From contig CAHJWM010000017.1 in assembly GCA_903642325.1 (NCBI GenBank), positions 37,141 through 101,140 on the forward strand: a stretch of 64,000 bases of DNA, given 5' to 3'. A program made the translations under genes and the position numbers. The stretch comes from Myxococcales bacterium. Its GTDB lineage: Bacteria > Myxococcota_A > Polyangia > Polyangiales > Polyangiaceae. This document shows positions 7,951-18,756 of this stretch, piece after piece (within the stretch, counting starts at the first letter, position 1; each line of letters opens with the position of its first letter). Below the pieces are notes generated by a model that searched no databases, had not been told where the DNA came from, and worked only from the letters and a program-made list of their open reading frames with translations.

Positions 7951-9294
7951 TTAGCCACTCCGGAGCTTCTTGAAGCGCGATCCATACTGCGCATCATCGG
8001 AGATTTCGACCACCCTGGGCGTCTGATAGGCCGCCATACGGGGGCGGCAGAATGCGCCCAAGCGGCGCTTGAAATCAGGTAAAGGCTCGGGCGACTTCAA
8101 ATTGAAGCGCGCGCTCACGACCTGACCCATCATCGGGTGAGGTCTGCCGAACACCGCGACGTCTTGCACGTTGTCCATCTGCAATAACAGGTTCTCGACC
8201 TCGGCTGGGTAGACCTTCTGCCCGCCAACGTTGATCAAGTCGCTGACCCGACCCAAAATCCGCAAGTACTCGCCATCGACTTCGACTGCGTCTTGGGTGT
8301 TCAGCCAGCCGTCCTCGTCGATCAGGTCCGGAGCGTTCAAATAACCAAGCATGGCGGCGTCCGCTTTCACCCACAAAATATGGTCGATGATTTTGGTTCG
8401 AAAGCCATCGCCGGTGAACTTGATCCAGAGCGACTCGGAGTCACGCGACCGTGAACGCAACACCCCCAGCTCCGACATGCCGTATGTCTGCACCAAGGCC
8501 ACGTCGGGCAAGATTTCGTGCAGCTTTTTCAGTGTGCTCGGCGGCATGGGCTCGGTGCCGTACGCGATCACCTTCAAAGAAGAGAAGTCATATTGCTCGA
8601 ACAGCTGGGAAATGAGCCACAAGTTCAAAAACGTGGGTGACGTGGGCAGGGTGTGCACGCGGTACTTTTCGATCGCCCGAGACACCGCCTCTGGGTCGCG
8701 GGTCGGAACCGTGACCATGGTTCCGCCGCTGGCGAGCGCATTGAACAACGTGTCGATACCCCCGATGTGATCGAACAACAGGAACGTGAGCGTGGTCTTC
8801 CGCCTTCTGGGCTTATGGAATTTCTCCAGCAGAGCCACCAGATCGTGCAGGATTGCTTTGGGCTTGCCGGTCGAGCCGGAAGAAAAGATGACCAGGCCGG
8901 CGTGCTCGCGCGCAATCAACTTCTTGGTGACGGCGTTCGTTACGGTGCGGGGAAACTCATGGAACGTGTACGCGTCGGCTGCATCGAACACCACCAGAAG
9001 TCGCGCCTCCGCGATGTCCAAGAACTGCTCCCGCTGGCTGCGCAGCAGCGGCGTGAGCGGAACGCAGACGGCTCCGAGCCTCAGCAGCGCAATTAGCGCG
9101 GCGCACGTGTTCGGCGAAAAGTTGCCCTCCACCGCAACGACCTGGCCTGGTCCGACCTGACGCGCAGATAGCTCTTCGTGCCAGGCGTCCGCGAGCTTGG
9201 CGAGCTCGCGATAGCTCGTGACCGTGTCGCTCCAAACCAGAGCCGGGGCGTCACCCCAGGCGACGATTCGCTCGAACAGCCAGGGCGCGATCAT
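7951..9294 (-). CDS. AMP-dependent acyl/aryl ligase (ANL superfamily)
   Basis: A 447-residue adenylate-forming enzyme expected to activate a carboxylic acid with ATP and load it on CoA or, given the neighbouring carrier protein, on ACP. Core motifs are IFSSGSTGKPKAIL (A3 P-loop), QTYGMSE (A5), LNTQDAVEVDGEYLRILGR (A7/A8) and a C-terminal GSRFKKL, where the catalytic A10 Lys is expected. It is shorter than the usual 500-550 residues, mainly in the N-terminal half. It is the last gene of the ACP-SDR-ligase operon, 23 bases after the SDR. The substrate cannot be read from sequence; a fatty or hydroxy acid is plausible. Confidence 0.85.
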   Translation of the reverse strand: MIAPWLFERIVAWGDAPALVWSDTVTSYRELAKLADAWHEELSARQVGPGQVVAVEGNFSPNTCAALIALLRLGAVCVPLTPLLRSQREQFLDIAEARLLVVFDAADAYTFHEFPRTVTNAVTKKLIAREHAGLVIFSSGSTGKPKAILHDLVALLEKFHKPRRRKTTLTFLLFDHIGGIDTLFNALASGGTMVTVPTRDPEAVSRAIEKYRVHTLPTSPTFLNLWLISQLFEQYDFSSLKVIAYGTEPMPPSTLKKLHEILPDVALVQTYGMSELGVLRSRSRDSESLWIKFTGDGFRTKIIDHILWVKADAAMLGYLNAPDLIDEDGWLNTQDAVEVDGEYLRILGRVSDLINVGGQKVYPAEVENLLLQMDNVQDVAVFGRPHPMMGQVVSARFNLKSPEPLPDFKRRLGAFCRPRMAAYQTPRVVEISDDAQYGSRFKKLRSG

Positions 9295-9317
9295 GGGCGG
9301 GAACGCTCGCCTCCCGC

Positions 9318-10037
9318 TCAGCTCACGCCGCCTAGATAAATGACTTGGCCGGTAATGTTATCGCTACCAGGGCTGATGAAAAAGTCGCACACATTGGCGC
9401 AATCGAAGTTCGTGCCCAAGCGCTTGATCGCGAGGTTATTGACTACGGCGTCGATCTTGTCCTGAGGCACGCCGCGAATCATGTCGGTCATGATTGGAGT
9501 CGCGCCGAACGAGTTGCAAGTGATACCCCACTGGCCGAGCTCGAACGCCAAGATACGCGTAAACGTGACGACCGCGGCCTTGGAAGCGGCGTACATTGCT
9601 TCGCCCGCGAGCGCGATTGGCGCAACGATCGTGGTAAAGTTTACGATTCGGCCGTACTTACGACGAATCATCACTTTCGCCGCGTCCCGACACACGAGCA
9701 TGGTGCCCGTGACGTTGACCGACAGCATGCGGTCAGCGGTCTTTGCTGGCGTCAATAGAATGTGATTCATGCTGGCGATGGCCGCGTTGTTCAGCACCAC
9801 GTCGATCCGGCCATGGCGCTTCGTCATGTCGGCGACCATCAAGCGTACGGCACGTTCATCGGCCACGTCCACCTCGTGATGCGTGTACGCCGGATCTTTG
9901 AGATCACTATCACCGCGGCTGCAGCCTTCGACCCAGTAGCCCTTGCTCAGGTAGTACTCACACAAGTAACGACCGATGCCTTTTCGACTGCCGGTGATCA
10001 ACATCACCGGGCGCTCGCTCGTTACGTTCTCCCTCAT
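9318..10037 (-). CDS. Short-chain dehydrogenase/reductase (FabG-like)
   Basis: A 239-residue Rossmann-fold oxidoreductase. TGSRKGIGRYL (TGxxxGIG cofactor loop), an Asp/Arg-rich second-strand end suggesting NADPH, VVLNNAAIA (NNAG equivalent) and MYAASKAA (catalytic Tyr-x-x-x-Lys) are seen. The usual catalytic Ser position reads NFTTIV, so Thr may replace Ser, which is worth noting. Beside an ACP and an acyl-activating enzyme it probably reduces a 3-oxoacyl or 3-keto group on the carrier. The start ATG at 10037 overlaps the ACP stop as ATGA. Confidence 0.88.
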   Translation of the reverse strand: MRENVTSERPVMLITGSRKGIGRYLCEYYLSKGYWVEGCSRGDSDLKDPAYTHHEVDVADERAVRLMVADMTKRHGRIDVVLNNAAIASMNHILLTPAKTADRMLSVNVTGTMLVCRDAAKVMIRRKYGRIVNFTTIVAPIALAGEAMYAASKAAVVTFTRILAFELGQWGITCNSFGATPIMTDMIRGVPQDKIDAVVNNLAIKRLGTNFDCANVCDFFISPGSDNITGQVIYLGGVS

Positions 10038-10342
10038 GCTGCACCCAGCTCGGCCACCGTCGCCAGGACGTGATCGGCCAAGACGCCGACGGTGCGGAAC
10101 GGGCTGTTGCGCGCGGACATCGCCTTGTCGTTGGCCAACGTAACGGACGCGCCATGCTCGGCCTCGACCCGGTGCTCGACCTCCACGATCAGCGAAACGA
10201 CGCCCAGCGAGTCCAGGACCGCGTCCTTACCGACCAACACGGTGTCTTCGTTCAAAGTAGCGGGCGCGCTATCCCCGGTTTGCGCGAATACTTCTTGAAT
10301 GCTCGCAACGACGATACTGACTGCGGATGAACGTTCAATCAT
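10034..10342 (-). CDS. Acyl carrier protein
   Basis: A 102-residue carrier with the phosphopantetheine attachment motif DSLGVVSLIVEVE; the Ser of DSL carries the prosthetic arm. It is a specialised ACP rather than the housekeeping AcpP: it lacks the highly acidic helix II and is encoded apart from fab genes. The ATG at 10342 is chosen because the frame upstream is unlike an ACP. It is the first gene of the operon and is translationally coupled to the SDR. Together the three genes look like a small pathway that activates, tethers and reduces an acyl group. Confidence 0.85.
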   Translation of the reverse strand: MIERSSAVSIVVASIQEVFAQTGDSAPATLNEDTVLVGKDAVLDSLGVVSLIVEVEHRVEAEHGASVTLANDKAMSARNSPFRTVGVLADHVLATVAELGAA

Positions 10343-10880
10343 TGGACTTGAGCTCGATACGTGAAGGCACGTTGATATTAGCGCCATTTCGCAATAGAAC
10401 CGGTACGGTTTCGAGTCAGCGACACGTTGCATGGAACGACCTTCGCCACGACGAATGAAGCTCCAATCAAGGATCCACGCCGATTTTGCCGCTTGGCAGA
10501 ATGGCCCACCGGGCTCAGAGCGAGGATGCCATGGCCAACGTTCGGCGCACGCATCGCTTGGGCCGTTGCCACGCACGCCGCGTACCGTTCAGCCTGACCG
10601 TTGCGGGCGGAGCGTGCGAGCCTGAGGAAAAGCGGAGCATCGCCTTGGTCGGCGCGCACCTCTGTGGTCAGATCACGAAACACTGGGCTCAACGCCCAGA
10701 TATCCAGAATCGTAAGCCAACGCCGAGACCAAGCCGCGCGCCCTCGGATTATCGATTTCTCGCCCGGGAAACCTCGCAGCGTCTAGACTTCCTTTCTTTG
10801 CGGCGCGACCGGGAAAGCCTTTTGGCCGACCCTCGTCTACGTTGGGCAGCGAGCACTGTGTTCCGAGAAACAGCGCACAT
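10343..10880. other. Intergenic region between the ACP operon and acyltransferase
   Basis: About 540 bases that should include divergent promoters. Open frames on both strands cross it but show no family motif, and their composition looks like chance open frames in GC-rich DNA. No repeat or hairpin stands out. Confidence 0.4.
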
Positions 10881-12038
10881 TTGGAAAAAAGAGCAGCCTT
10901 AAGACTCGAGTACCTAGACGGCTTGCGGGCGCTAGCGGCGGTGTACGTGGTGCTCTTCCACGCCGGGCTGGGCTTTTTTCGGCCCGACGGTCGGCTATCG
11001 CACTCGGTGCGCAACCTGCAGCGTGCCTTGAGCTTCGGTCACGACGCAGTGGGGGTGTTCATCGTGCTGTCGGGTTATTGCCTGATGCTGCCGGTGGCAC
11101 GCGCCGAGGGCCACCTCGTGCGCGGACTGCAAGATTACGCCGCGCGCCGAGCGTGGCGAATTCTCCCGCCCTATTACGCGGCGCTGATCCTGAGTGTGCT
11201 GCTCATTGCGTGCTTCCCGATACTCCGAACACCCACGGAAACCATCTGGCAGGACTCATTTCCCACCTTTGGCTTCTGGCCACTCGCTAGCCACCTCCTC
11301 TTGATTCACAACCTGTCGCCATCGGTAGCGCACACCATCAATGGCCCGCTATGGAGCGTGGCCACTGAATGGCAGATTTATTTTTTCTTTCCGCTACTGC
11401 TGTTGCCCATCTGGCGCCGCTTCGGCCCGCTGCCGACAATCGCACTGGGTTTCGGAGTGGGCGCCGCCCTTACCGTCGCCGCGCCCGACGCCGCGTATTC
11501 CGCCGCCTCCTGGTACCTTGGCCTATTCGCGCTCGGCATGTGCGCAGCCGGCATTGGCTTCGCCACTCGCCCGCTGGAACGCTCGCTACGTGAACGCGTG
11601 CCATGGGCGGTCGTCAGCTGGTTTCTGCTGGGCTCGGTCGCGGTCGGCATAACGCTGCTGATCAAGGTTTGGTTCACGGTCATGCCGTTCAGCGATTCGC
11701 TAGTCGGTGCCGCCACCGCGAGCGCGCTCGTCTACTTGACGAGGCATGCTCTGACGCAGACGCCGGCGATGCGGCCCGCGCTGCTGCGGCTCTTGGAGTG
11801 GTCACCGTTGGTTAAGCTGGGCAGGTTTTCTTACAGCCTATACCTCACGCACCTGCCCGTGGTTGCGCTGTGCTACTTCTGCGTGCGCCGCTTGGCGGTC
11901 TCCCCGAGCTGGCAACTGCTCGCGCTGATCGCGCTCAGTCTGCCGCTCTCGGTGCTGTTTTCGTACGCATTTTTCTGGGTGTTCGAGCGCCGCTTCGTGG
12001 GTAGCCCGGGCGCGTTTTTCCGCAGGCGCGCGGTTTAA
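10881..12038 (+). CDS. Acyltransferase-3 family membrane protein
   Basis: A 385-residue integral membrane acyltransferase with about ten hydrophobic segments. The hallmark RLEYLDGLRALAAVYVVLFH at the N-terminus contains the conserved Arg and His. Further motifs are DAVGVFIVLSGY, ARRAWRILPPYY, GPLWSVATEWQIYFFFP and RFSYSLYLTHLP. Family members (OafA, NodX, WecH) transfer acetyl or other acyl groups to sugars of O-antigen, exopolysaccharide or antibiotics. I chose the TTG at 10881, nine residues before the motif; a TTG at 10842 is the alternative. It lies divergent from the ACP/SDR/ligase operon, so it could place the acyl group made there on a cell-surface glycan, but this is inference. Confidence 0.83.
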   Translation: MEKRAALRLEYLDGLRALAAVYVVLFHAGLGFFRPDGRLSHSVRNLQRALSFGHDAVGVFIVLSGYCLMLPVARAEGHLVRGLQDYAARRAWRILPPYYAALILSVLLIACFPILRTPTETIWQDSFPTFGFWPLASHLLLIHNLSPSVAHTINGPLWSVATEWQIYFFFPLLLLPIWRRFGPLPTIALGFGVGAALTVAAPDAAYSAASWYLGLFALGMCAAGIGFATRPLERSLRERVPWAVVSWFLLGSVAVGITLLIKVWFTVMPFSDSLVGAATASALVYLTRHALTQTPAMRPALLRLLEWSPLVKLGRFSYSLYLTHLPVVALCYFCVRRLAVSPSWQLLALIALSLPLSVLFSYAFFWVFERRFVGSPGAFFRRRAV

Positions 12039-12092
12039 CGCGGGCCGCGCGAGCCGTCACAAACGGGCCGCGACTATGCTAAGACCCCGGCC

Positions 12093-13753
<1,661 letters not shown>

Positions 13754-13757
<4 letters not shown>

Positions 13758-15286
13758 CTTCGCGTAAACTAACGTTGACATTGAGCTTCGCGTTGCTGAC
13801 GGCTTGCGTCGGAAGCCCGACCACCTCCACGACCACTAGCAAGCCGCACGACGCTAAGGCGGCGGCGGAGCGCCTAAAAACGTTCATCTTGAACGAGCCG
13901 CCGGCCGATATGGGCACGCAGCTGGACGTCGACTTGGACGGTAAGCTGAAGTTGCTCGCCGCTCGCGTCGAGGCAGCCACGCCGGCCAAGCCCGGCGATC
14001 GGGTGAAGGTGACCCTTTACTGGCAAGCACAGAAAAAGCTCGAGGCCGGTTGGAAACTCTTCACGCACGTGGTGGACGGCTCCGGCGAGCGCTTGATCAA
14101 TATCGACAGCGTCGGCCCGCTGCGCGAGCTTTGGGACGGCACGCCGTCCTTGCCGCCGGACGATTGGGAGCCGGGAAAGACCTACGTGGACGAACAGGTT
14201 TTTACCATCCCGTCCAAGGCCCGGAGCGACCGATTGCAGATTTTGACCGGCGCTTTCCGCGGTCATGACCGCATGAAGGTCGTTTCCGGCCCGCACGACA
14301 CCACGAACCGGGCAATCGTGGCCACTCTGGCTCTCAACGGCCGCCCGAGCGGCAAGAACGAGCACCTGCCAACACTGCGCGTCGACAAGCTGGAGCCCAG
14401 CTCGAAGATCAAGCTCGACGGCAAGCTCGATGAGCCCGCTTGGCTAACTGCCGCCAGCACCGGACCGCTCGTCGACGTGAGCACGGGGGAACTGAAAAAA
14501 ACTGCGCCCGTGAATGGCGACGTGAAAGTCCTCTGGAATGACGAGGGCATCTATGTCGGGTTCTCCGTCGCCGACACCGACATCATCGGTGGCTTCAAGA
14601 AGGGTGAGAAAGACCCGCATCTGTGGACGAAAGATACGGTCGAGATCATGGTCGACCCCGACGGCGACGGCGATAACAAGGACTATTACGAGATTCAGAT
14701 TGGCCCCCAGAATCTGGTCTTCGATTCCCAGTTCGATGCCTACAACGAGCCCAAAGTCGAGCCCGACGGCCCGTACGGGCATCAAGAATGGTCGTCCAAC
14801 CTGAAGAGCGCGGTCGCGCTCGACGGCACCGTGGACAAGAGCGACGACGAAGACCGGGGCTACACGGTCGAGGCGCTGATCCCGTGGAAGTCGTTCAGCA
14901 AGGCCCTGAAGCTCCCGCCGGAGCTCGGCTCTACGTGGCGCATCAATTTTTACGCCATGAAGAACAACGCCGGAGTGGCTTGGTCCCCGATCTTGGGCCA
15001 AGGCAACTTTCATCGTGCCCCTCGCTTTGGCCGCGTGACTTGGTCCAAAAAAGGGATGGATGCCACGCCCAGCGCGTCCGGCTCGGCGAAGGCGCTGAGC
15101 TCGGCGAGCCCAGCCAACTCCGCGGCGGTACCGCCCGGTGCGGCGAGTGCGGCGACCCTAGGCTCCGCGCGGGCCAGCTCGGGAACGGGGATTACGACCG
15201 GAGCGCCGCGTGTCACCGGCGCTGCTACCAGCACCGCTCCGCGCGCGATCGTGCACGTGCCGGCCGGTGTCCCGGTAGCCCGTTGA
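13754..15286 (+). CDS. Lipoprotein with a CBM9-like (DUF1083/DOMON-like) domain
   Basis: A 510-residue exported lipoprotein. The signal ends LLTACVG (lipobox LTAC, Cys18). Residues 60-200 form a beta-rich domain with VKVTLYWQAQKK. From about 205 to 430 a carbohydrate-binding family 9-like domain is seen: KLDGKLDEPAWLTA, VKVLWNDEGIYVGFSVAD, TVEIMVDPDGDGDNKDYYE, VEALIPWKSF and WRINFYAMKN. Such domains bind sugar ends or act as surface sensors. The Ca-type loop DPDGDGDNKD is notable. The C-terminal 80 residues are Ala/Ser/Gly low complexity. The ATG overlaps the ffh stop. Confidence 0.8.
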
Positions 15287-15724
15287 TGGCCTTGCGGAGT
15301 TGAGTCGCGCTCGCGCGCGAGCGCGACGAAGCGCTGACGCAGCCAGGGCGGGTAATCACGCAAGTCGAGTCGCTCACGGGCGACACCGACTGCGCGCGGG
15401 GCGACATGAGCCCCGCGCGTGGACTCGAGCCCAGCCTAGAACGGGTCGGGCTTGGTATGGTCACGGGCCGCGCCGGAGAGCACTCAGCCTTCGGCGTCGC
15501 GGCCAGCCACGGAGGTCCGCGAGCGTCACTGCCGCGCGCTGCCTTGCCGAGTCACCCTCTGCGACAACTCGCGCTGGCTCGCGCAAAAGAACCGAGGGCT
15601 CCCCTTATTTAGCTTTCCGACGACCGCGCGAGTGCAGGAGTTACCGTTAGCGACGCTTGGTGGCGCGGTACCGGTTAGTGTCGCCGCGTGATCGCGAGGC
15701 GTTCGACCGGGCCTCTCCGGGCGG
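15287..15724. other. Intergenic region with a strong inverted repeat
   Basis: About 440 bases between converging genes. An inverted repeat at 15393-15419 (CGCGCGGGG, nine-base loop, CCCCGCGCG) could form a stable hairpin and may end transcription from the left, though no T-tract follows and it lies about 105 bases past the stop. Open frames here show no recognisable domain. Confidence 0.4.
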
Positions 15725-16126
15725 TCAAGGCCGGTACTTGCGGATGGTGGCGCCTTGAGCGTCGGCGCATTGCGCGAGTTCGCGGGCGGCTTCGGTCAGC
15801 TGGGCTCGCGCGGTGTCCAGGGCTTTTGCGGCTTCGGTCTGCGCGCTTGGCTCGGCCAACAACGCCTTGGCGTGTGCGGTCTCGCGGAGAGCGCGCAGGT
15901 GCACGGTGAACCCCGCCACGCAGATTCGTTTCAACTGACACAGCTCTGGGGTCTCGCAAGATGCGCTCGCTAGCGCACCGAATAGCTCGCGCTTGGCGGA
16001 GTTGGGCGCGGCGCGCAAAGCATCGATGGCGCGTCCGATGCGGCCGGCTTCCGCCTTTTGCGCGGCGGAGGGGCCAAAGGAGCACTGGCTCAGCAGCACG
16101 AGCCAGAAGAACGCAGCGCGCCTCAG
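15725..16126 (-). CDS. Small lipoprotein, unknown function, probable non-standard start
   Basis: A predicted 133-residue lipoprotein. The hydrophobic segment RRAAFFWLVLLSQC ends in a lipobox-like LLSQC. Downstream are a Cys pair (ASCETPELCQLKRIC) and Ala/Glu-rich helical segments that may form a coiled coil. No ATG or GTG precedes the signal peptide in a sensible place. The only initiation-like codon is a CTG at 16126 that overlaps the TGA of the zinc-ribbon gene as CTGA. The alternative GTG at 16099 would leave a signal peptide too short to work. The open frame continues further upstream, but that part is antisense-like, Arg/His-rich and overlaps the zinc-ribbon gene. Confidence 0.6.
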   Translation of the reverse strand: MRRAAFFWLVLLSQCSFGPSAAQKAEAGRIGRAIDALRAAPNSAKRELFGALASASCETPELCQLKRICVAGFTVHLRALRETAHAKALLAEPSAQTEAAKALDTARAQLTEAARELAQCADAQGATIRKYRP

Positions 16127-16659
16127 TCCGCGGCTTTCGGGGGCGGACCCATCTGGATGCGCTCGCCGATGTATGCGCCGATCAGCGTGAAAAGCACCCC
16201 GAGCGCGGCGTACAGCACGTACATGAAGGCGGGCATCGTCTTCACCGTCTGATTGACGTAGAGCAGAAATGCCGTTGGAATTGCGACCAAGAAAACCGCG
16301 ACCATCGGTTCGATGAAGGTCTTGCCCGGGGAAATCAGGCCGATCAACATGCCGCCCAAGAACCAAACCGGGATGGCGATGCGCATGCCGGCCGAGCCCT
16401 CGAAGTCGAATGCAGGCACGACCATGGGCAAGCCCATGACCAAGGCTGCGGTGATCACGGTCATGATCGCGACCGAGACCCCGAACCAGAGCGGGCTGAA
16501 GCCCTCTTGTTGGTAACGCCGCTCGAGCTCCTCCTGACGCGTCAGCGAACGCTTCAGATCGTCGATCTTTGCACCGCACGACACGCAACGATTGTTGGCG
16601 AGCGGAGGCGTGTTCGAGAAGCCACACGATGGACAGATGATCTTGGTAGCAACGGCCAT
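16123..16659 (-). CDS. Zinc-ribbon membrane protein
   Basis: A 178-residue protein. An N-terminal zinc ribbon (ICPSCGFSNT ... CVSCGAK, residues about 8-31) is followed by a charged helix (SLTRQEELERRYQQEG) and four hydrophobic segments with short loops. The fold plan (cytoplasmic ribbon plus four-helix membrane domain) is common among uncharacterised bacterial proteins. The ATG at 16659 is preceded by AGGG eight bases upstream and is preferred over longer options because the ribbon starts immediately. It is probably co-transcribed with the small lipoprotein that follows. Confidence 0.78.
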   Translation of the reverse strand: MAVATKIICPSCGFSNTPPLANNRCVSCGAKIDDLKRSLTRQEELERRYQQEGFSPLWFGVSVAIMTVITAALVMGLPMVVPAFDFEGSAGMRIAIPVWFLGGMLIGLISPGKTFIEPMVAVFLVAIPTAFLLYVNQTVKTMPAFMYVLYAALGVLFTLIGAYIGERIQMGPPPKAAD

Positions 16660-16910
16660 TTTCAAACCCTGATGGTACTCGTAAAAACTTACACGGTCCG
16701 AGCCGACTTGTCGCGGCGTCGAGCTCCGCACCCTCTGGAACACACCGGCCTACAGTCCCGCCGCGACTTTGGCCTTCATTTGCCTGATAGCCGCGGTTGG
16801 CCGCTCAGCCGGGCTTCTGCGCCGCGTTCCGCGCGGTCTCGGGCGATGCTCGGCGTGGCGCGCAACGCGGAACAAAGTGCCGCGTCGAGTGTCGGATAAA
16901 CTTGGCGCCG

Positions 16911-17567
16911 ATGCCCCGATACCCTTCAAGCCCGGATGTCGTCGGCGCCCCCGCCGCCTCTGACCACGACCTCGAAGCCCTGCCCGCTCCTCGCCGGCCC
17001 TGGCGGCGAGCGACGCTCAGCGCGTTGACTTTGTCCGCCGTCGGCTCGCTCGTGCTCGCGTATCAGCTGCGCGGCGAAGCATTCTTTGCGCTCGAAGGCG
17101 GACCGCCCTTCGATCTCGGTGAGCTGAGCCAATTTCGCCCGGCGCCGAGCAACGAAAACACCTGGGTGCATGGCAATGCCGCGCTGCATGTCGATGGCGC
17201 CGTGCACTACGCGAGGCCGCTCGAGCGAGACACCTATCGCTTGGCTCGGGTCGAGGGCAACGAGAGGCTATGGGTTCAAATCAGCGTGCCCGATGAGCCT
17301 TCCGATCCGGATGGGATGCACTTCGTGCCACCCACCTCCTTCGTCGGGCGGCTAATCCCGGTAAGCCGCGCTGGCCTCCGTCACGGCGTGGTACGCGCCG
17401 CGGTCAGCGACGCGTGGCAAGGGTCGGTGCCCGAAGACGCCTGGCTCTTGGTGGATGGTGAAGCGCCGCACACGACGCGTTGGGCGCTCGGGCTGTGCGG
17501 TTTGTTTCTCGGCTTTGCGACTTTCAGCGTGATCGGCCTCGGAAAGTTGACGCAGAAGGTGGGCTGA
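16911..17567 (+). CDS. Membrane protein with an extracytoplasmic domain, unknown function
   Basis: A 218-residue protein bounded by two transmembrane segments: TLSALTLSAVGSLVLAYQ near residues 36-53 and ALGLCGLFLGFATFSVIGLG near the C-terminus. The roughly 130 residues between should lie outside the cytoplasm and read as a compact beta-rich domain (HVDGAVHYARPLERDTYRLA, ERLWVQISVP). No catalytic motif is recognised. Myxobacterial genomes hold many such two-TM proteins. The ATG at 16911 is chosen because the codons before it are Arg/Cys-rich and unlike a protein. The glycine oxidase gene begins 21 bases downstream. Confidence 0.68.
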   Translation: MPRYPSSPDVVGAPAASDHDLEALPAPRRPWRRATLSALTLSAVGSLVLAYQLRGEAFFALEGGPPFDLGELSQFRPAPSNENTWVHGNAALHVDGAVHYARPLERDTYRLARVEGNERLWVQISVPDEPSDPDGMHFVPPTSFVGRLIPVSRAGLRHGVVRAAVSDAWQGSVPEDAWLLVDGEAPHTTRWALGLCGLFLGFATFSVIGLGKLTQKVG

Positions 17568-17588
17568 GCAAAACCGCGCGTGCGCAGC

Positions 17589-18734
17589 ATGCCTCGCACC
17601 GCCGCTTCGGTTGCTCAAGAAATCCCAGATGTCCTGATCGTTGGCGCTGGTATCATGGGCACGATCTGCGCCTGGGAGCTGGCGGGCCACGGCTGCAAGG
17701 TAACGGTGCTCGAACGCAGCGTGCCGGGCGCAGAAGCGTCCAGCGCGGCCGCCGGGATTCTGGGAGCTCAGGCCGAAGCGCACGCACCGGGCCCCATGAC
17801 CGAGCTCTGTTTGGCGAGCCGCGCCCGCTACGCCAAATTCGCCGCCACGCTCGTCAAAGAAACGCGGATAGACGTCGGATATCGGGAGTGCGGGGTTCTG
17901 CAGGTCGCCTTCACGCGGCAAACGGTATCCGAGCTAACGCGCAAAGCTTTATGGCAGAAGAAACGCGGCTTACCGAGCGAGCCACTCACACCCCGCGCGC
18001 TTGCGAAGTACGAGCCTACTCTGTCACCGAAGCTCAGCGGTGGCCTCCGCTTTACCGCGGACGCGCGCGTCGAGCCGAAGGCACTACTGCGAGCGCTCCA
18101 TATCGCGGCCCTGCAACGCGGCGTGATCTTTCGAAGGGGCTCCTTCGTGCGGCGCGTCGTGGTCGAGGGGGAGCGCGCGCGGGGTGTGGCGCTCGACGAC
18201 GGCAGCATCCTGAGAGCGCACAATGTCGTCGTCGCCGCGGGCAGCTGGACATCCCTAATCGATGGGCTGGGCTTGCCGACGGGGCGCGTGATCCCCGCGC
18301 GCGGACAGATCGTGGAGCTCGAGCTACCCGCGCCCCCGCTGTCCCACGTGGTGTTCGGTCCCGGCGCGTACCTCGTGCCACGCGACGACGGGCGCGTACT
18401 GATCGGCTCGACGCTCGAGTTCGTTGGCTACGAGCGCGAGGTGACCGCGGGAGCGGTGCGCGATCTGCTAGTGCAAGCGACCGCCATTTTACCGGGTCTT
18501 GCGCAGGCGGCCCTGCGCGCCACTTGGTCCAACTTTCGCCCCTACACGAAGGACGAATTGCCGCTGATCGGCCGCACCGAGATCGCGCGTTTGTTCTTGG
18601 CCACCGGCCACTACCGAAACGGCATCTTGCTCGCGCCAATCAGCGCCGAGATCATCAGAGCCGCGGTGCTGGGCGAACGTGCGCCGCTCGCGGCGGCGTG
18701 GCTCGAAGCCTTTCGCCCGGAGCGCGCCGTTTGA
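17589..18734 (+). CDS. thiO: FAD-dependent glycine oxidase (ThiO-like, DAO family)
   Basis: A 381-residue flavoprotein oxidase. The dinucleotide-binding motif VLIVGAGIMGTICAWELA is near the start, followed by ASSAAAGILGAQAEA (isoalloxazine contact), VIPARGQIVELE and YLVPRDDGRVLIGSTLE. The C-terminal ATGHYRNGILLAP is characteristic of ThiO/glycine oxidases. ThiO converts glycine to iminoglycine for thiazole synthesis, but no other thi genes are nearby, so another amine substrate is possible. An in-frame GTG at 17580 is an alternative start. purN follows after 22 bases, suggesting co-transcription with purine synthesis, which also uses glycine. Confidence 0.82.
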   Translation: MPRTAASVAQEIPDVLIVGAGIMGTICAWELAGHGCKVTVLERSVPGAEASSAAAGILGAQAEAHAPGPMTELCLASRARYAKFAATLVKETRIDVGYRECGVLQVAFTRQTVSELTRKALWQKKRGLPSEPLTPRALAKYEPTLSPKLSGGLRFTADARVEPKALLRALHIAALQRGVIFRRGSFVRRVVVEGERARGVALDDGSILRAHNVVVAAGSWTSLIDGLGLPTGRVIPARGQIVELELPAPPLSHVVFGPGAYLVPRDDGRVLIGSTLEFVGYEREVTAGAVRDLLVQATAILPGLAQAALRATWSNFRPYTKDELPLIGRTEIARLFLATGHYRNGILLAPISAEIIRAAVLGERAPLAAAWLEAFRPERAV

Positions 18735-18756
18735 GCTGTGCTATGAACCGCGCGAG

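Noticed and set aside
10378..10692. Minus-strand open frame upstream of the ACP gene
   Set aside because: No signal, domain or ribosome site. It is likely a chance open frame in GC-rich DNA.
16127..16627. Upstream extension of the small lipoprotein frame
   Set aside because: It lies inside the zinc-ribbon membrane protein gene in another frame and is Arg/His-rich with no motif.
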